Source: Rhodococcus sp. Leaf247
GTDB lineage: Bacteria; Actinomycetota; Actinomycetes; Mycobacteriales; Mycobacteriaceae
DNA: 64,000 nucleotides
Reading direction: 5' to 3'
Assembly (NCBI RefSeq): GCF_001426185.1
Contig: NZ_LMRP01000002.1
Span: forward strand, 607,445 to 671,444
A program made the position numbers and the translations under genes. Positions 1 through 9,247 of the stretch are shown here, one piece after another. The stretch's first letter is position 1. Each line of letters opens with the position of its first letter. Under the pieces are notes generated by a model that was given only the letters and a program-made list of their open reading frames with translations, was not told the origin of the DNA and made no database searches.

Positions 1-455
1 ATGGCACCGGCCACGGACGAGATCAGGATGTCCCGGTTGTAGACGTGCGAGAGCTCGTGGCCCAGCACCGCGCGCAGTTCACGCTGGTTCAGCAGCGCCA
101 GGATTCCGGTGGTGCAGCACACCGCCGCGTTACGAGGATTGCGGCCCGTCGCGAACGCGTTCGGGGCGTTGGTGGGGCTGATGTACAGGCGAGGCATCGG
201 CTGGTGCGCCGCAGTCGCGAGTTCGCGGACGACGGCGTAGATCTGCGGGTACTCGACCTCGGTGATGGGCTGCGCGTGCATCGACTTCAGCGCCAGCTTG
301 TCGCTGTTGAAGTACGCGTACCCGTTCATTCCGACCGCGAACAGGACCGCGACCACGAGGATCGTCGAGTTCTGGAACAAGGCTCCGATGAAGACGATCA
401 GCGCCGACATCCCGACCATCAGGCCGAACGTCTTCAGTCCGTTCGCGAACTTCAT
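1..455 (-). CDS. htpX: Zinc metalloprotease HtpX (3' end cut off by window edge)
   Basis: Membrane-bound M48 zinc protease of the HtpX family, which degrades misfolded membrane proteins. The ATG at 455 opens a frame of 151 codons that runs off the window edge. Two hydrophobic segments lie at about residues 11-28 and 31-46. The zinc-binding HELSH motif is at residues 133-137, and the family-typical NAFATGR stretch is near residues 99-105. The second glutamate ligand and the C-terminal membrane helices lie beyond the edge. It sits 70 bp downstream of the prenyl synthase on the same strand, the arrangement remembered from mycobacteria (grcC1-htpX). Confidence 0.93.
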   Translation of the reverse strand, partial: MKFANGLKTFGLMVGMSALIVFIGALFQNSTILVVAVLFAVGMNGYAYFNSDKLALKSMHAQPITEVEYPQIYAVVRELATAAHQPMPRLYISPTNAPNAFATGRNPRNAAVCCTTGILALLNQRELRAVLGHELSHVYNRDILISSVAGA

Positions 456-525
456 CGTCTCTCGCCGTACCTCTCGATATCAGGGTTCTCCCTGACAACG
501 CACGAGGTGGCGCGGGTAGTTCCCG

Positions 526-1566
526 TCAGCTGATGCGGTCGACGGTGTACTGCACCAGCCGGCGGAGAGCGTCGTTCGCCGGTCCCTGCGGGAGTGCGTC
601 GAGTTCGGTGAAGGCGCGCTGGGCGTAGGTGTCCAGCGTCGCGCGGGCCTGGCTCATACCCGGCGACCGGCTGAGCAGTTCGAGTGCTTCCGCGACGTCC
701 GAGTCGTCCGTGACGGGGCCGCGGAGCAGGTGCCGCAGGCGGTCGCCGTCGTCGCCCTCGGCGCGCAGTGCGAACAGCACGGGCAGGGTGTGGACGCCTT
801 CGCGCAGGTCCGTTCCCGGCGTCTTCCCGCTTTCCGACGCGACGGACGAGATGTCGATGATGTCGTCGGAGATCTGGAAGGCGGTACCGACGGCGTCACC
901 GAGCCGTTCGAGGCGCTCGATGTGCTCGGTGTCTCCGCCGGAGAACGTTCCACCGAAGCGGCCGCTGGTCGCGATGAGCGAGCCGGTCTTCTCCCACACC
1001 GTCGTCAGATAGTGATCGACCGGGTCCTGGTCGGGCTTGCTGCCGATCGTCTCGCGCATCTGGCCCGTGACCAGCGCCGCGAACGTCTCGGCGATGGTGC
1101 GCACCGCGGACGGACCCAGCGTCGAGACCAGACGCGAGGCGTGGGCGAAGAGGTAGTCACCGGCGAGGATGGCGACGCTGTTGCCCCAGCGTGCGTTGGC
1201 ACTCTCGACGCCGCGCCGCATGGCAGCTTCGTCCATCACGTCGTCGTGATAGAGCGTCGCGAGGTGCACCATCTCGAGGACGGTGGCCGCGGTGACGATG
1301 TCGGGACTGGACGCGTTGGGTCCGAGCTGCCCGGTCAGCACCGTGAACAGGGGGCGGAATCGCTTGCCGCCGGCCTTCGCGAGGTGCAGTGCGGCTTCTG
1401 TGAGGAAGTCCTCACCGTCGGACAACTCACGAACCAGGAGGTCTTCGATCTCCGCCATGGATGTGCGCACCGTCGCCGCGAAATCGGCATCTCCCAGGTC
1501 GACGCCCGCCACCACGGTCGAACTCGTCGTACCCGCACTCGTGTCGGTCACCGTGCCCGCACCCAT
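526..1566 (-). CDS. grcC: Polyprenyl diphosphate synthase (GrcC family)
   Basis: Trans-prenyltransferase that condenses isopentenyl diphosphate to make the long isoprenoid side chain, most likely for menaquinone given its neighbours. From the ATG at 1566 it is 346 aa. GGKRFRP is at residues 66-72, the first Asp-rich motif DDVMD at 108-112 and the second, DDIID, at 234-238. The open frame extends upstream to 1686, but that part overlaps the divergent menJ and lacks family sequence. A GTG at 1551 is an alternative start. It is divergent from the menaquinone reductase with 80 bp between starts. Product chain length cannot be read from sequence. Confidence 0.9.
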   Translation of the reverse strand: MGAGTVTDTSAGTTSSTVVAGVDLGDADFAATVRTSMAEIEDLLVRELSDGEDFLTEAALHLAKAGGKRFRPLFTVLTGQLGPNASSPDIVTAATVLEMVHLATLYHDDVMDEAAMRRGVESANARWGNSVAILAGDYLFAHASRLVSTLGPSAVRTIAETFAALVTGQMRETIGSKPDQDPVDHYLTTVWEKTGSLIATSGRFGGTFSGGDTEHIERLERLGDAVGTAFQISDDIIDISSVASESGKTPGTDLREGVHTLPVLFALRAEGDDGDRLRHLLRGPVTDDSDVAEALELLSRSPGMSQARATLDTYAQRAFTELDALPQGPANDALRRLVQYTVDRIS

Positions 1567-1646
1567 TTCCGTCGTCCGATTGCCCACGCTGCGCCGCGCA
1601 CGGCGCCCTGTCCGCCCCCAACCTATCCTGCCTGCAAGATGGAAGG

Positions 1647-2942
1647 ATGACCGATGGACTCCGACAAGGTGTGACGCCGACGGCACACACGTCCGCCGCG
1701 CCCGACACCGCCGGCTCGGACCTGGTCACGGACGTTCTCGTCGTCGGTGCGGGCCCGGCGGGGAGCGCTGCCGCGGCGTGGGCCGTCCGCGGAGGGCGCG
1801 ACACCGTGCTGGCCGACGCCGCCGTGTTCCCGCGGGACAAGACGTGCGGCGACGGTCTGACGCCGCGCGCCGTCGCCGAACTCGACCTCCTCGGACTCGG
1901 TGAGTGGTTGCGCTCCCGCGCGGTCAACCGCGGACTCCGCCTCACCGGCTTCGGCCAGGAACTGACGCTGCCCTGGCCGGGCGGCTCCCTCCCGGATGTC
2001 GGCAGCGCGGTCCCGCGGACCGAACTGGACGACCGCATCCGCCGCGTCGCCGTCGAGGCCGGCGCCACGATGGTCGAGGGCGCCAAGGCTGTCGACGTGG
2101 TGATGAGCGGTGACCGCGTGGCACAGGTGATCTTCGAGACGTCGACGGGACGAACGTCCGTCACGTGCCGGACACTGATCGTCGCCGACGGCGTGCGCTC
2201 CCCCCTGGGCAAGATCCTGGGCCGGACGTGGCATCGCGACACGGCCTTCGGCGTCGCGGCACGGGCCTATGTCACGAGCGACCGCAGCGACGACGAGTGG
2301 ATCACCTCGCACCTCGAACTGCGGGACGCGGGCGGTGTGCTGCAGGCCGGGTACGGGTGGGTCTTCCCGCTCGCGACAGGTGAGGTCAACGTCGGGGTCG
2401 GCACCCTCGCGACGTCGAAGCGTCCCGCCGCGGGAGCCCTGCGTCCGTTGCTGGATCTTTATGCGTCGCAACGGGAGTCGGAGTGGGGTCTCACCGGCGG
2501 AGTCCAGCGCGTGCAGTCCGCGCTGCTTCCGATGGGCGGCGCCGTGTCCACGGTGGCGGGCCGCAACTGGGCCCTGATCGGCGACGCGGCCGCCTGCGTC
2601 AATCCTCTCAACGGAGAGGGAATCGACTACGGCCTCGAGGGCGGCAGACTGATCGCCGAGCACCTCGGCGACGCCGACCTGACGGAGGTCTGGCCCACCG
2701 TTCTCCGGGAGCACTACGGGCAGAGTTTCTCCGTCGCTCGACGCCTGGCCGGCCTGCTCACCGTGCCGCGGTTCCTGCCCGCCACCGGACCGGTGGGCAT
2801 GCGCTCACGGACGATCATGACCGTGGCCGTGCGGGTGATGGGAAACCTGATCACCGACGCCGATCACGACGTCGTGGCGCGTGCATGGCGCGCCGCCGGC
2901 ACCGCGTCCCTGAAGGTCGACGACCGCCCGCCGTTCATGTGA
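1647..2942 (+). CDS. menJ: Geranylgeranyl reductase family flavoprotein, menaquinone reductase MenJ
   Basis: FAD-dependent reductase of the geranylgeranyl reductase family. The mycobacterial orthologue MenJ saturates one isoprene unit of menaquinone (MK to MK(H2)). From the ATG at 1647 it is 431 aa. The dinucleotide-binding GAGPAG is at residues 34-39, the family motif DKTCGDGLTPRA near residue 70, and a second FAD signature GDAAACVNPLNGEG is in the C-terminal third. The open frame starts at 1461, but that upstream part overlaps the divergent prenyl synthase gene. A TATCCT box at 1624-1629 lies just upstream. It faces grcC, consistent with shared use of the polyprenyl chain. Confidence 0.88.
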   Translation: MTDGLRQGVTPTAHTSAAPDTAGSDLVTDVLVVGAGPAGSAAAAWAVRGGRDTVLADAAVFPRDKTCGDGLTPRAVAELDLLGLGEWLRSRAVNRGLRLTGFGQELTLPWPGGSLPDVGSAVPRTELDDRIRRVAVEAGATMVEGAKAVDVVMSGDRVAQVIFETSTGRTSVTCRTLIVADGVRSPLGKILGRTWHRDTAFGVAARAYVTSDRSDDEWITSHLELRDAGGVLQAGYGWVFPLATGEVNVGVGTLATSKRPAAGALRPLLDLYASQRESEWGLTGGVQRVQSALLPMGGAVSTVAGRNWALIGDAAACVNPLNGEGIDYGLEGGRLIAEHLGDADLTEVWPTVLREHYGQSFSVARRLAGLLTVPRFLPATGPVGMRSRTIMTVAVRVMGNLITDADHDVVARAWRAAGTASLKVDDRPPFM

Positions 2943-2946
2943 CCGG

Positions 2947-3954
2947 CTAGCGACGGAAGGCGTAGACGACGGTGCCGTCGTCGAGGCGCACTCCCTCGCG
3001 GTCCCGGAAGCCGCACTCGAGTGTCGCGACGACCCGCTGCAGCAGCGGCACCCGCGCCTCGTCGCCCAGGTCGGCGTGGACGGCGAGGGAGAGGTCGGCT
3101 CCGTAGAGCGCCAGGATGGCCTCCACCGAACCGGCGAGGGACGGATCCTTCGACTGGTAGAACGTGAACCGGTCGGCTTCCATCGTGTAGTCGCGCTCGT
3201 TGCCGCCGGCGAGAACGCTCACCCCGTATTCGACGAGGTACTCGACCATCCGCCGCTCGGTCGCGCCGAAGCCGATGGAGCGCTGATCGGGTGACAGGGT
3301 GTCGACGACGCGCTTGGTGTCCATGATCAGCAGGCCGAGGTCACCGGCATCGAGCAGGCCCAGGTCGGCGCGCATCGCATCGCGCAGCAGGCGCTGGATC
3401 TCGATGAGGAAACCGTGTTCGCGGTTCAGGCGTTCCACGGCCGGACCGGGCATGGCACCGGTGGTGGAGTAGGGCACCAGGACGCGGAGATCGAGCGACA
3501 TCAGCATCTCGAGCAGCGGTGCGACGCGTTGACGGGCGACGACCACGGTGATGGTCGAGACCCGGAGGAGTTCGCGGTACGCGTCCTCGACGGCCTGTCG
3601 GCCGTCGTCGGGTTCGGAGCCGGCGGGAAGCTCGTCGTGCATCCCGGCACCGACGCCCGCCGTGCGGCGACGGACGGCCTCGATCCAGGCAGCCTGGAAC
3701 GTCGTCAACGCGACGGACAGTTCCTGGTAACGCTGTGTGACCTGGTCACGGACCAACGACGCCTCGACGCTGTCGCGCCCGGCGTCGTGGGTGAACTCGG
3801 AGCGGATGGTGCGCAGTTCGCGTGCCCGGCGCGTCTCACGGGTGAGGTGCATCCGCGTGGTGCCGACGGCCCACCCCGCTCCTCCGGCAGCGACGGCCGA
3901 TGCAGCGAGGGTCGCGTAGGGAAGCCAATCCGGAACAGGCATGCGCAAAATCAT
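2947..3954 (-). CDS. Membrane-anchored protein of unknown function
   Basis: I do not recognise this 335-residue protein. One hydrophobic segment at about residues 9-31 suggests an N-terminal membrane anchor. A basic, Arg-rich stretch and a long predicted helical cytoplasmic part follow (for example around SVALTTFQAAWIEAVRR). No catalytic motif is visible. The ATG at 3942 is an alternative start. It converges on menJ, with 4 bp between the stops, and lies upstream of nothing on its own strand except menG, 50 bp away. I recall no counterpart in the mycobacterial men region, so it may be specific to Rhodococcus and relatives. Confidence 0.75.
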   Translation of the reverse strand: MILRMPVPDWLPYATLAASAVAAGGAGWAVGTTRMHLTRETRRARELRTIRSEFTHDAGRDSVEASLVRDQVTQRYQELSVALTTFQAAWIEAVRRRTAGVGAGMHDELPAGSEPDDGRQAVEDAYRELLRVSTITVVVARQRVAPLLEMLMSLDLRVLVPYSTTGAMPGPAVERLNREHGFLIEIQRLLRDAMRADLGLLDAGDLGLLIMDTKRVVDTLSPDQRSIGFGATERRMVEYLVEYGVSVLAGGNERDYTMEADRFTFYQSKDPSLAGSVEAILALYGADLSLAVHADLGDEARVPLLQRVVATLECGFRDREGVRLDDGTVVYAFRR

Positions 3955-4004
3955 GCCGTATCAGCACGCTTGATCGAGACCTATGCGGACGTTTTGTGCA
4001 TTTG

Positions 4005-4709
4005 TCAGTCGATCGGCTTCACAGCGCTGTGCAACGTAACTACGCCGCCTGTGAGGTTTCGCCACTGGACGCGTCCCCAACCGGCAGATCTCATACGACC
4101 GGCGAGCTCGGCCTGGTCGGGCCAGGCACGAATCGACTCCGCCAGATAGACGTACGCATCCGGATTGCTGCTCACCGTCCGGGCCACGGCCGGGAGCGCC
4201 TTCATCAAGTACTCCATGTAGACGGTGCGGAACACCGGGAACACCGGCGTCGAGAACTCGCACACGACCAGGCGCCCGCCCGGCTTCACGACGCGCAGGA
4301 TCTCCCGGAGGCCGGCGTCGTGGTCGGAGACGTTGCGGAGTCCGAAGGAGATGGTGGCGGCGTCGAAAACGTCGTCGCCGTACGGCAGGTGCATCGCATC
4401 GCCCGCCACCATCGGGACCTCGCGAGAGAGGCCGGCACGCAGCATGCCCTTCGAGAAGTCGGTCGCGACGCACCATGCACCGGAGCGTCCCAGCTCCTCG
4501 GTGGACACACCGGTTCCGGCCGCGAGGTCGAGCACCGTCTCGCCGGAGCGCAGGCGCAGCGCGTCACGAGTCGCACGGCGCCACCCGCGGTCCTGCCCGA
4601 AGGACAGAACCGTGTTGGTCACGTCGTACCGCTTGGCGACTCCATCGAACATGGAGGCGACGTCGTGCGGTTTCTTGTCCAGTTGAGCTCTGGAGCCATG
4701 TGCTGCCAC
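4005..4709 (-). CDS. menG: Demethylmenaquinone methyltransferase
   Basis: SAM-dependent C-methyltransferase of the UbiE/MenG family; it catalyses the last methylation of menaquinone biosynthesis. It is 234 aa and starts at a GTG at 4709. The SAM-binding DLAAGTG is at residues 61-67, and the family-typical [17 protein letters not shown] is at residues 29-45. A TACTGT box on the minus strand (4716-4721) ends 6 nt before the GTG, so the mRNA may be leaderless. UbiE also acts on ubiquinone elsewhere, but actinobacteria make only menaquinone, so MenG is the right name. Confidence 0.93.
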   Translation of the reverse strand: MAAHGSRAQLDKKPHDVASMFDGVAKRYDVTNTVLSFGQDRGWRRATRDALRLRSGETVLDLAAGTGVSTEELGRSGAWCVATDFSKGMLRAGLSREVPMVAGDAMHLPYGDDVFDAATISFGLRNVSDHDAGLREILRVVKPGGRLVVCEFSTPVFPVFRTVYMEYLMKALPAVARTVSSNPDAYVYLAESIRAWPDQAELAGRMRSAGWGRVQWRNLTGGVVTLHSAVKPID

Positions 4710-4715
4710 ACCTGA

Positions 4716-4721
4716 ACAGTA
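4716..4721 (-). promoter_or_regulatory. -10 element of menG, leaderless type
   Basis: On the minus strand the box reads TACTGT and ends 6 nt before the GTG of menG. In actinobacteria a TANNNT box at this distance usually places the transcription start on the start codon. No good -35 is seen. Inferred from spacing only. Confidence 0.45.
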
Positions 4722-4737
4722 CGTGTGCTCCGCCCAC

Positions 4738-5895
4738 CTAGGCCGCGGTAGTGCGGCGGCTCACCGCGGACGTGCCGATGACGTCCTCGTAGTGCCCGAT
4801 GAGCTGGTTGCACAGCACGGGCCAGGTGCGATGCAGCACCGACTTGCGGGCGGCCGCGGCGAATCTCGCGCGCGTCGTGGGATCCGCGAGAGCCCGCATC
4901 GCGCTCGGGAGAAGTTCCTCGTAGCGCTCGACCGGGAGCAGGTACCCGTTGCGGCAGTGGCTGACCAGATCGCGCGGGCCACCGGCGTCGGGACCGATCA
5001 CCGGCACACCGCTCGACAAAGCCTCCTGCACGGTCTGGCAGAACGTCTCGTGCTCACCCGGATGCGCGAACACGTCGAACGACGCGTACGCCCGTGCAAG
5101 GTCGTCGCCGCCGAGTTGACCGAGGAACACTGCCGACGGCATCGCCCGCTCGAGGCGCGCGCGCTCCGGTCCGTCGCCGACCACCACGACCGTCACACCC
5201 GGCATACCGTCGAGGACGGCGAGACGTTCGACGTGCTTCTCCGGTGCGAGCCTGCCCACGAACCCGACGACCAGGGAGTCCGCTCCCCCGGTCCAGCGCT
5301 CCCGCAGCTCGGCACTTCTCGCCGACGGGACGAATCGCACGGTGTCGACTCCTCGGCCCCATCGATGCACCCGGGGGATACCGTGCGCCGCCAGAGCGTC
5401 CATCGCCGACGTCGACGGCGCGAGCGTGCGGGCACTGCCCTTGTGGATGCGCCGGGTCCAGGCCCAGCAGGCGCGGGCGGTCAGTCCGAGCCCGTAGCTC
5501 TCGGCGAAGCCTGCGACATCGGTCTGATAGACGGCGACAGCCGGGACGTCGAGCCGTCGTGCTGCCGCGAGCCCACCGGCGCCGAGCGAGAACGGCGATG
5601 CCAGGTGGACGACGTCGGGACCGAAGGACCGCAGCGCAGCCGTCATTCCCGGGCTCGGCATGCCCACCGGGAGAGAGCTGACCTTGGGGACCATCACCGA
5701 CGGCACCCGCAGCACGGGGAACGACCCGTGCGAGGTGGGTGCGGACGGCATACCGGCCGGGGTGTCGGGCGCCACGACCATGGCCTCGTGTCCGGCGGAT
5801 TCCGCGTGTTCGAGGACCCGGAGTATCGAATTGGTGACACCGTTGACCTGGGGCAGGAACGATTCGGCGATCACGGCTATGCGCACACCGTGCAC
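4738..5895 (-). CDS. mgtA: GDP-mannose-dependent alpha-mannosyltransferase (MgtA/PimB-type GT4)
   Basis: GT-B fold glycosyltransferase of family 4. It matches the protein first called PimB and later MgtA in mycobacteria/corynebacteria, which mannosylates a glucuronyl diacylglycerol anchor for lipomannan-like glycolipids at the inner face of the membrane. It is 385 aa. The N-terminal motif [15 protein letters not shown] is typical of GT4 mannosyltransferases, and the donor-site EX7E-like segment [12 protein letters not shown] lies near residue 300. The start is GTG at 5895 or GTG at 5886. It is 64 bp downstream of the DUF3592 gene. The position next to menG is the same as in M. tuberculosis (Rv0557). 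Confidence 0.85.
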   Translation of the reverse strand: MHGVRIAVIAESFLPQVNGVTNSILRVLEHAESAGHEAMVVAPDTPAGMPSAPTSHGSFPVLRVPSVMVPKVSSLPVGMPSPGMTAALRSFGPDVVHLASPFSLGAGGLAAARRLDVPAVAVYQTDVAGFAESYGLGLTARACWAWTRRIHKGSARTLAPSTSAMDALAAHGIPRVHRWGRGVDTVRFVPSARSAELRERWTGGADSLVVGFVGRLAPEKHVERLAVLDGMPGVTVVVVGDGPERARLERAMPSAVFLGQLGGDDLARAYASFDVFAHPGEHETFCQTVQEALSSGVPVIGPDAGGPRDLVSHCRNGYLLPVERYEELLPSAMRALADPTTRARFAAAARKSVLHRTWPVLCNQLIGHYEDVIGTSAVSRRTTAA

Positions 5896-5959
5896 TGTTC
5901 CGGTCTGCGGCGACCGCGACGCGATGCGAACGTTACGGACGGGCGAACCGCGGGCGAAC

Positions 5960-6412
5960 CTATGTCTGTGCGCGCTCTCGTCGGCGGATCAGGAGCACCG
6001 ACGGCCCCGCGATCAGCCACGCCACGACGATCACCGACAGCGCCGGAACCACCGCCACCGACGCATCACGACCGGCGACCCGCACCAGATCCGGATCGCT
6101 CCGGGAGTACTCGACGTCGATGCGTTGGCCGGCGATCAGGTTGGTCGGGTACAGCACGCCGAGTTTCGGGTTGTGCATCTCGCCGTCGGGAGTGACGAAG
6201 CTGACCGCGGAGCGCAGTCGTCCGGCGGAGAGCACCTCGGCGGTGGCGACACCCTCGTCGGAGGAGATGGTGTGGTCGTTGCGCCAGGCCGCCAGCACCA
6301 GCAGAACCGCGAGAGCGGAGACGACGGTCGCGATCACCACGAGCACGGTGGGCAGTCGACGCCGCGTGCGGGTCGAGGGGCCGGGAGCCCGTGATTCGGC
6401 GGCGAGGTTCAC
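5960..6412 (-). CDS. DUF3592-type membrane protein
   Basis: Small membrane protein of 150 aa whose function is not known. Two hydrophobic segments, around residues 22-42 and 122-142, flank an extracytoplasmic domain of about 75 residues ([12 protein letters not shown] ... [15 protein letters not shown]). The region around RIDVEY resembles the DUF3592 family. I chose GTG 6412 over GTG 6418 because a TAGCCT box (6419-6424, minus strand) ends exactly 6 nt before it. It is upstream of mgtA on the same strand and may be co-transcribed with it. It corresponds in position to Rv0556. Confidence 0.78.
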   Translation of the reverse strand: MNLAAESRAPGPSTRTRRRLPTVLVVIATVVSALAVLLVLAAWRNDHTISSDEGVATAEVLSAGRLRSAVSFVTPDGEMHNPKLGVLYPTNLIAGQRIDVEYSRSDPDLVRVAGRDASVAVVPALSVIVVAWLIAGPSVLLIRRRERAQT

Positions 6413-6418
6413 CAGCAC

Positions 6419-6445
6419 AGGCTAACGATCGGCGGCAGGTAACCT
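6419..6445. promoter_or_regulatory. Back-to-back -10 elements of a divergent leaderless promoter pair
   Basis: The minus strand carries TAGCCT at 6419-6424, 6 nt before GTG 6412. The plus strand carries TAACCT at 6440-6445, 8 nt before ATG 6454. The starts are 41 bp apart, so the two promoters must overlap and could exclude each other. Seen as spacing; activity is inferred. Confidence 0.45.
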
Positions 6446-6453
6446 CGTCCACC

Positions 6454-6951
6454 ATGGGGCGGAAATTCGATTTCACCGAAGACTTCGATGTCACACCGGA
6501 GCGGGCTCACGCCGCGCTGACCGATGATGCGTTGTGGGACAGGCGAACCAAGGAGGTGTCCGATCACGCGAGCGTGGAGTACACCCACCGTCCGGACGGC
6601 GGCTTCGATGTCGTCATCTCGGAGGGAGTCGGCGCGTCGGTGCTGCCCGGGTTCGTCCGCAAGGTGATCCGCGGTGATCTGGTGATCACCCGCAAGGACA
6701 GTTGGGGGCCGCTGAAGGGCGACCGGGCATCCGGCACCCTGGAGGGCGGATCGACCGGCTTGACCTCGAAGGTGCGCGGGACCTTCGAACTGGTTCCCCA
6801 CGGCACCGGATCGCGCCTGACCCTGAAGGGAACGGCCGAGGTGAAGGTCCCGTTCGTCGGCGGCAAGATCGAGGGCATGGTCACCGAGATGATCGGCAAG
6901 ATGGTGCACTCGGAGAGCAAGCAGGCACGCGAGTACCTCGCCGAGATCTAG
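6454..6951 (+). CDS. DUF2505 family protein
   Basis: Conserved actinobacterial protein of 165 aa, cytoplasmic by composition and without membrane segments. It starts [13 protein letters not shown], and residues 25-60 include [15 protein letters not shown]. It fits the DUF2505 family (START/SRPBCC-like fold); the ligand is unknown. The open frame begins at 6391, but ATG 6454 follows a TAACCT box by 8 nt and gives the usual family N-terminus. Its stop overlaps the stop of menD on the other strand in a CTAG (6948-6951). Confidence 0.8.
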   Translation: MGRKFDFTEDFDVTPERAHAALTDDALWDRRTKEVSDHASVEYTHRPDGGFDVVISEGVGASVLPGFVRKVIRGDLVITRKDSWGPLKGDRASGTLEGGSTGLTSKVRGTFELVPHGTGSRLTLKGTAEVKVPFVGGKIEGMVTEMIGKMVHSESKQAREYLAEI

Positions 6952-8561
6952 AGCGTCGCGCGGATCGACGCGTGCAGGTCGCGCAGCCCCGACCGATCCG
7001 TCGTCACCTCGAGAACACGAGTTCCCTCGGCGTGACCGGTGAGTTCCTTCGCTAGAGCGTCCGTGTCGACGCGGCGATGCGGGATGCGATACGCCGCACA
7101 CAGCGCTGCGAGGTCCATGCCGTGCGGGGTCCCGAACACTCGCTCGAACACGCCCGCGTACTGCGGATCGCCCTGCTCGAGCAACTCGAAGATGCCGCCG
7201 CCGTCGTCGTTGGCCACGACGATGGTCAGGTCCTTCGGGCGGGGCTCCCCGGTGCCGATCAGCAGGCCGGACGCGTCGTGCAGGAACGTCAGGTCGCCCA
7301 TGAGCGCGATGGTGCGGCCGTCGTGGGCCAGTGCTGCACCCACGGCGGTGGACACGGTGCCGTCGATACCCGCCACTCCGCGGTTCGACAGCACTCGGAC
7401 GTCCTCGGCGGGATATCCGACCAGCGCCATGTCGCGCACCGGGTTGGACGCCCCCAGGACGAGCAGGTCACCGGGGCGGCGCGCGGACGACACCGCGGCC
7501 GCGACGTGCAGACCGGTCGACGTGCCGACGCTCTCCAGCATGGAGTGGACGGCCGCGTCGGCGGACGACGACGCCTCGGCGCACCGACGGATCCAGTCGG
7601 GGGACGGCTCACCCGAGACGAGTGCGCGCGTACCGGTGGCGAGGACGTTGCCCGACACGTCGGGCCAGCGCGGACCCGTGGTGAGCGCGATGACGGATAC
7701 CGCTGGGTCGGCCAGCACCTTCGACACCTGTCGGTGCAGTGTGGGGCGCCCGGTGATGATCGCCTGACGCGGTGACAACGCACCGAGTGCCAGCGGGTTG
7801 AGAGGGTGACCGTGCATCGGCGCCGTCGGTTCGGCGACCGTGGGAAGGCCGGCGAGCTCCGGACGGTAGGCCGCACCGTGGCCCGAGATGACGACCGTGT
7901 CGGGTGTCAGATCCAGATCGACCGGCACGTCGAGCGTCGCGTACTGGGTGGTGGTCCACGGCGCGCCGTCCGGGCGACCCTCCGGCGCGGGCCGACCGTC
8001 GGACAGGTCCGGGGTCAGGGGCTCGCGCAGCGGCATGTCGAAGTGGACCGGGCCCGCGTTGCCGGATCGAGTTCCACGGGCCGCGGCGAGGACGCGGCAG
8101 ACGGCGGATCGCCACTGGCTGTTGACCTGGTCGGACTCCTCGGCGAGCCCGAGGCTGATGGTCGCACGCACCTGACCGGCGAACAGTCCGAGCTGCTCCA
8201 CGGTCTGGTTCGCACCGGTCCCCAACATCTCGTAGGGGCGGTTCGCGCTGAGCACCACGAGCGGCACTCGGGCGTAATTGGCCTCGAGCACGGCGGGCCC
8301 GAGGTTGGCCACCGCTGTTCCCGACGTCATCACCACGGGCACCGGACGACGCCCCGAGACGGCGAGTCCGACGGCGAGGAAGCCGGCGGTTCGCTCGTCG
8401 ATACGCATGTGCAGGCGGACGCGACCGGCGCGGTCGGCGGCCTCGAGCGCGAACGCGAGCGGCGCGTTCCGCGACCCGGGGCACAGCACGACGTCCTGGA
8501 CGCCGCCGCGGATCATCTCGTCGACGACGACGACGGCTTGAGACGTGGACGGGTTCACCAT
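6948..8561 (-). CDS. menD: SEPHCHC synthase MenD
   Basis: Thiamin-diphosphate enzyme that joins 2-oxoglutarate to isochorismate, the first committed menaquinone step. It is 537 aa. The N-terminal PYR domain begins with [15 protein letters not shown], and the ThDP catalytic glutamate is probably in [13 protein letters not shown] (about residues 53-65). The PP-domain [12 protein letters not shown] to NDDGGGIFE (about residues 415-460) holds the magnesium and ThDP motif. Length and motif order are normal for MenD. ATG 8561 is followed directly by a GTG that could also initiate. It converges with the DUF2505 gene. Confidence 0.96.
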   Translation of the reverse strand: MVNPSTSQAVVVVDEMIRGGVQDVVLCPGSRNAPLAFALEAADRAGRVRLHMRIDERTAGFLAVGLAVSGRRPVPVVMTSGTAVANLGPAVLEANYARVPLVVLSANRPYEMLGTGANQTVEQLGLFAGQVRATISLGLAEESDQVNSQWRSAVCRVLAAARGTRSGNAGPVHFDMPLREPLTPDLSDGRPAPEGRPDGAPWTTTQYATLDVPVDLDLTPDTVVISGHGAAYRPELAGLPTVAEPTAPMHGHPLNPLALGALSPRQAIITGRPTLHRQVSKVLADPAVSVIALTTGPRWPDVSGNVLATGTRALVSGEPSPDWIRRCAEASSSADAAVHSMLESVGTSTGLHVAAAVSSARRPGDLLVLGASNPVRDMALVGYPAEDVRVLSNRGVAGIDGTVSTAVGAALAHDGRTIALMGDLTFLHDASGLLIGTGEPRPKDLTIVVANDDGGGIFELLEQGDPQYAGVFERVFGTPHGMDLAALCAAYRIPHRRVDTDALAKELTGHAEGTRVLEVTTDRSGLRDLHASIRATL

Positions 8562-8653
8562 TTCAGAGTGTCACAAATGCTCCACTCGCCTCACTGATCG
8601 GCCGGCCTCCAGCGGCGCAAGAGCGGTCCACCGGGCGGTGGCAGGATGAACAG

Positions 8654-9247
8654 GTGCGCACACACTTCGATCCGCAGACCATGGACGCCGGCGACTACTA
8701 CAAGCTTCTCACCACGTCAGTGGTACCCAGACCCATCGCGTGGGTGTCGACAGTCTCCGCGGACGGCGTGCCGAACCTGGCGCCGTACAGCTTCTTCTCC
8801 GTCTCGTCGAGCGCACCCGCCGTGGTGCAGTTCACGTCGGTCGGCCGCAAGGACAGCCTCCGCAACATCGAGGAGACGGGCGAGTTCGTCATCAACCTCG
8901 CGACCGAGTCGTTGTTCGAGCAGATCAATCAGACGTCGGCGAACTACGACGCCTCGGTGAGCGAGTACACGGCCGTGGATCTCGAGAGCGAGCCCAGCGA
9001 GACCGTGCGCCCGCCGCGTGTCGTCGCGTCCCCGCTCTCGATCGAGGCGACGCTGCACCAGGTGGTCGAGGTGGGCAACTCGTTCGTCGTCATGGGCGCG
9101 GTCACGATGATCACGGTGCGACCGGAGTTCCTCGCGGAGGACGGGTTGCCCGACTTCGGCGCCCTCGCACCCCTGAGTCGGCTCGGCCGCGACGAGTGGG
9201 GCATGCCCCCGGCCGTGCGACGGATCCAGCGCCCCGACAGGCCTTGA
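8654..9247 (+). CDS. Flavin reductase-like FMN-binding protein
   Basis: Split beta-barrel flavoprotein of the flavin reductase domain family (flavoredoxin-like), 197 aa from GTG 8654. The FMN-binding segment is visible as SVVPRPIAWVSTVSADGVPNLAPYSFF (residues 23-49), with SVGRKDSLRNIEETGEFVIN following near residue 70. Such proteins reduce FMN with NAD(P)H or serve small oxygenase systems; the partner is unknown here. Its TGA overlaps the TTG start of the downstream AbrB-like gene by 4 bp (TTGA), so the two are translationally coupled. Confidence 0.85.
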   Translation: MRTHFDPQTMDAGDYYKLLTTSVVPRPIAWVSTVSADGVPNLAPYSFFSVSSSAPAVVQFTSVGRKDSLRNIEETGEFVINLATESLFEQINQTSANYDASVSEYTAVDLESEPSETVRPPRVVASPLSIEATLHQVVEVGNSFVVMGAVTMITVRPEFLAEDGLPDFGALAPLSRLGRDEWGMPPAVRRIQRPDRP

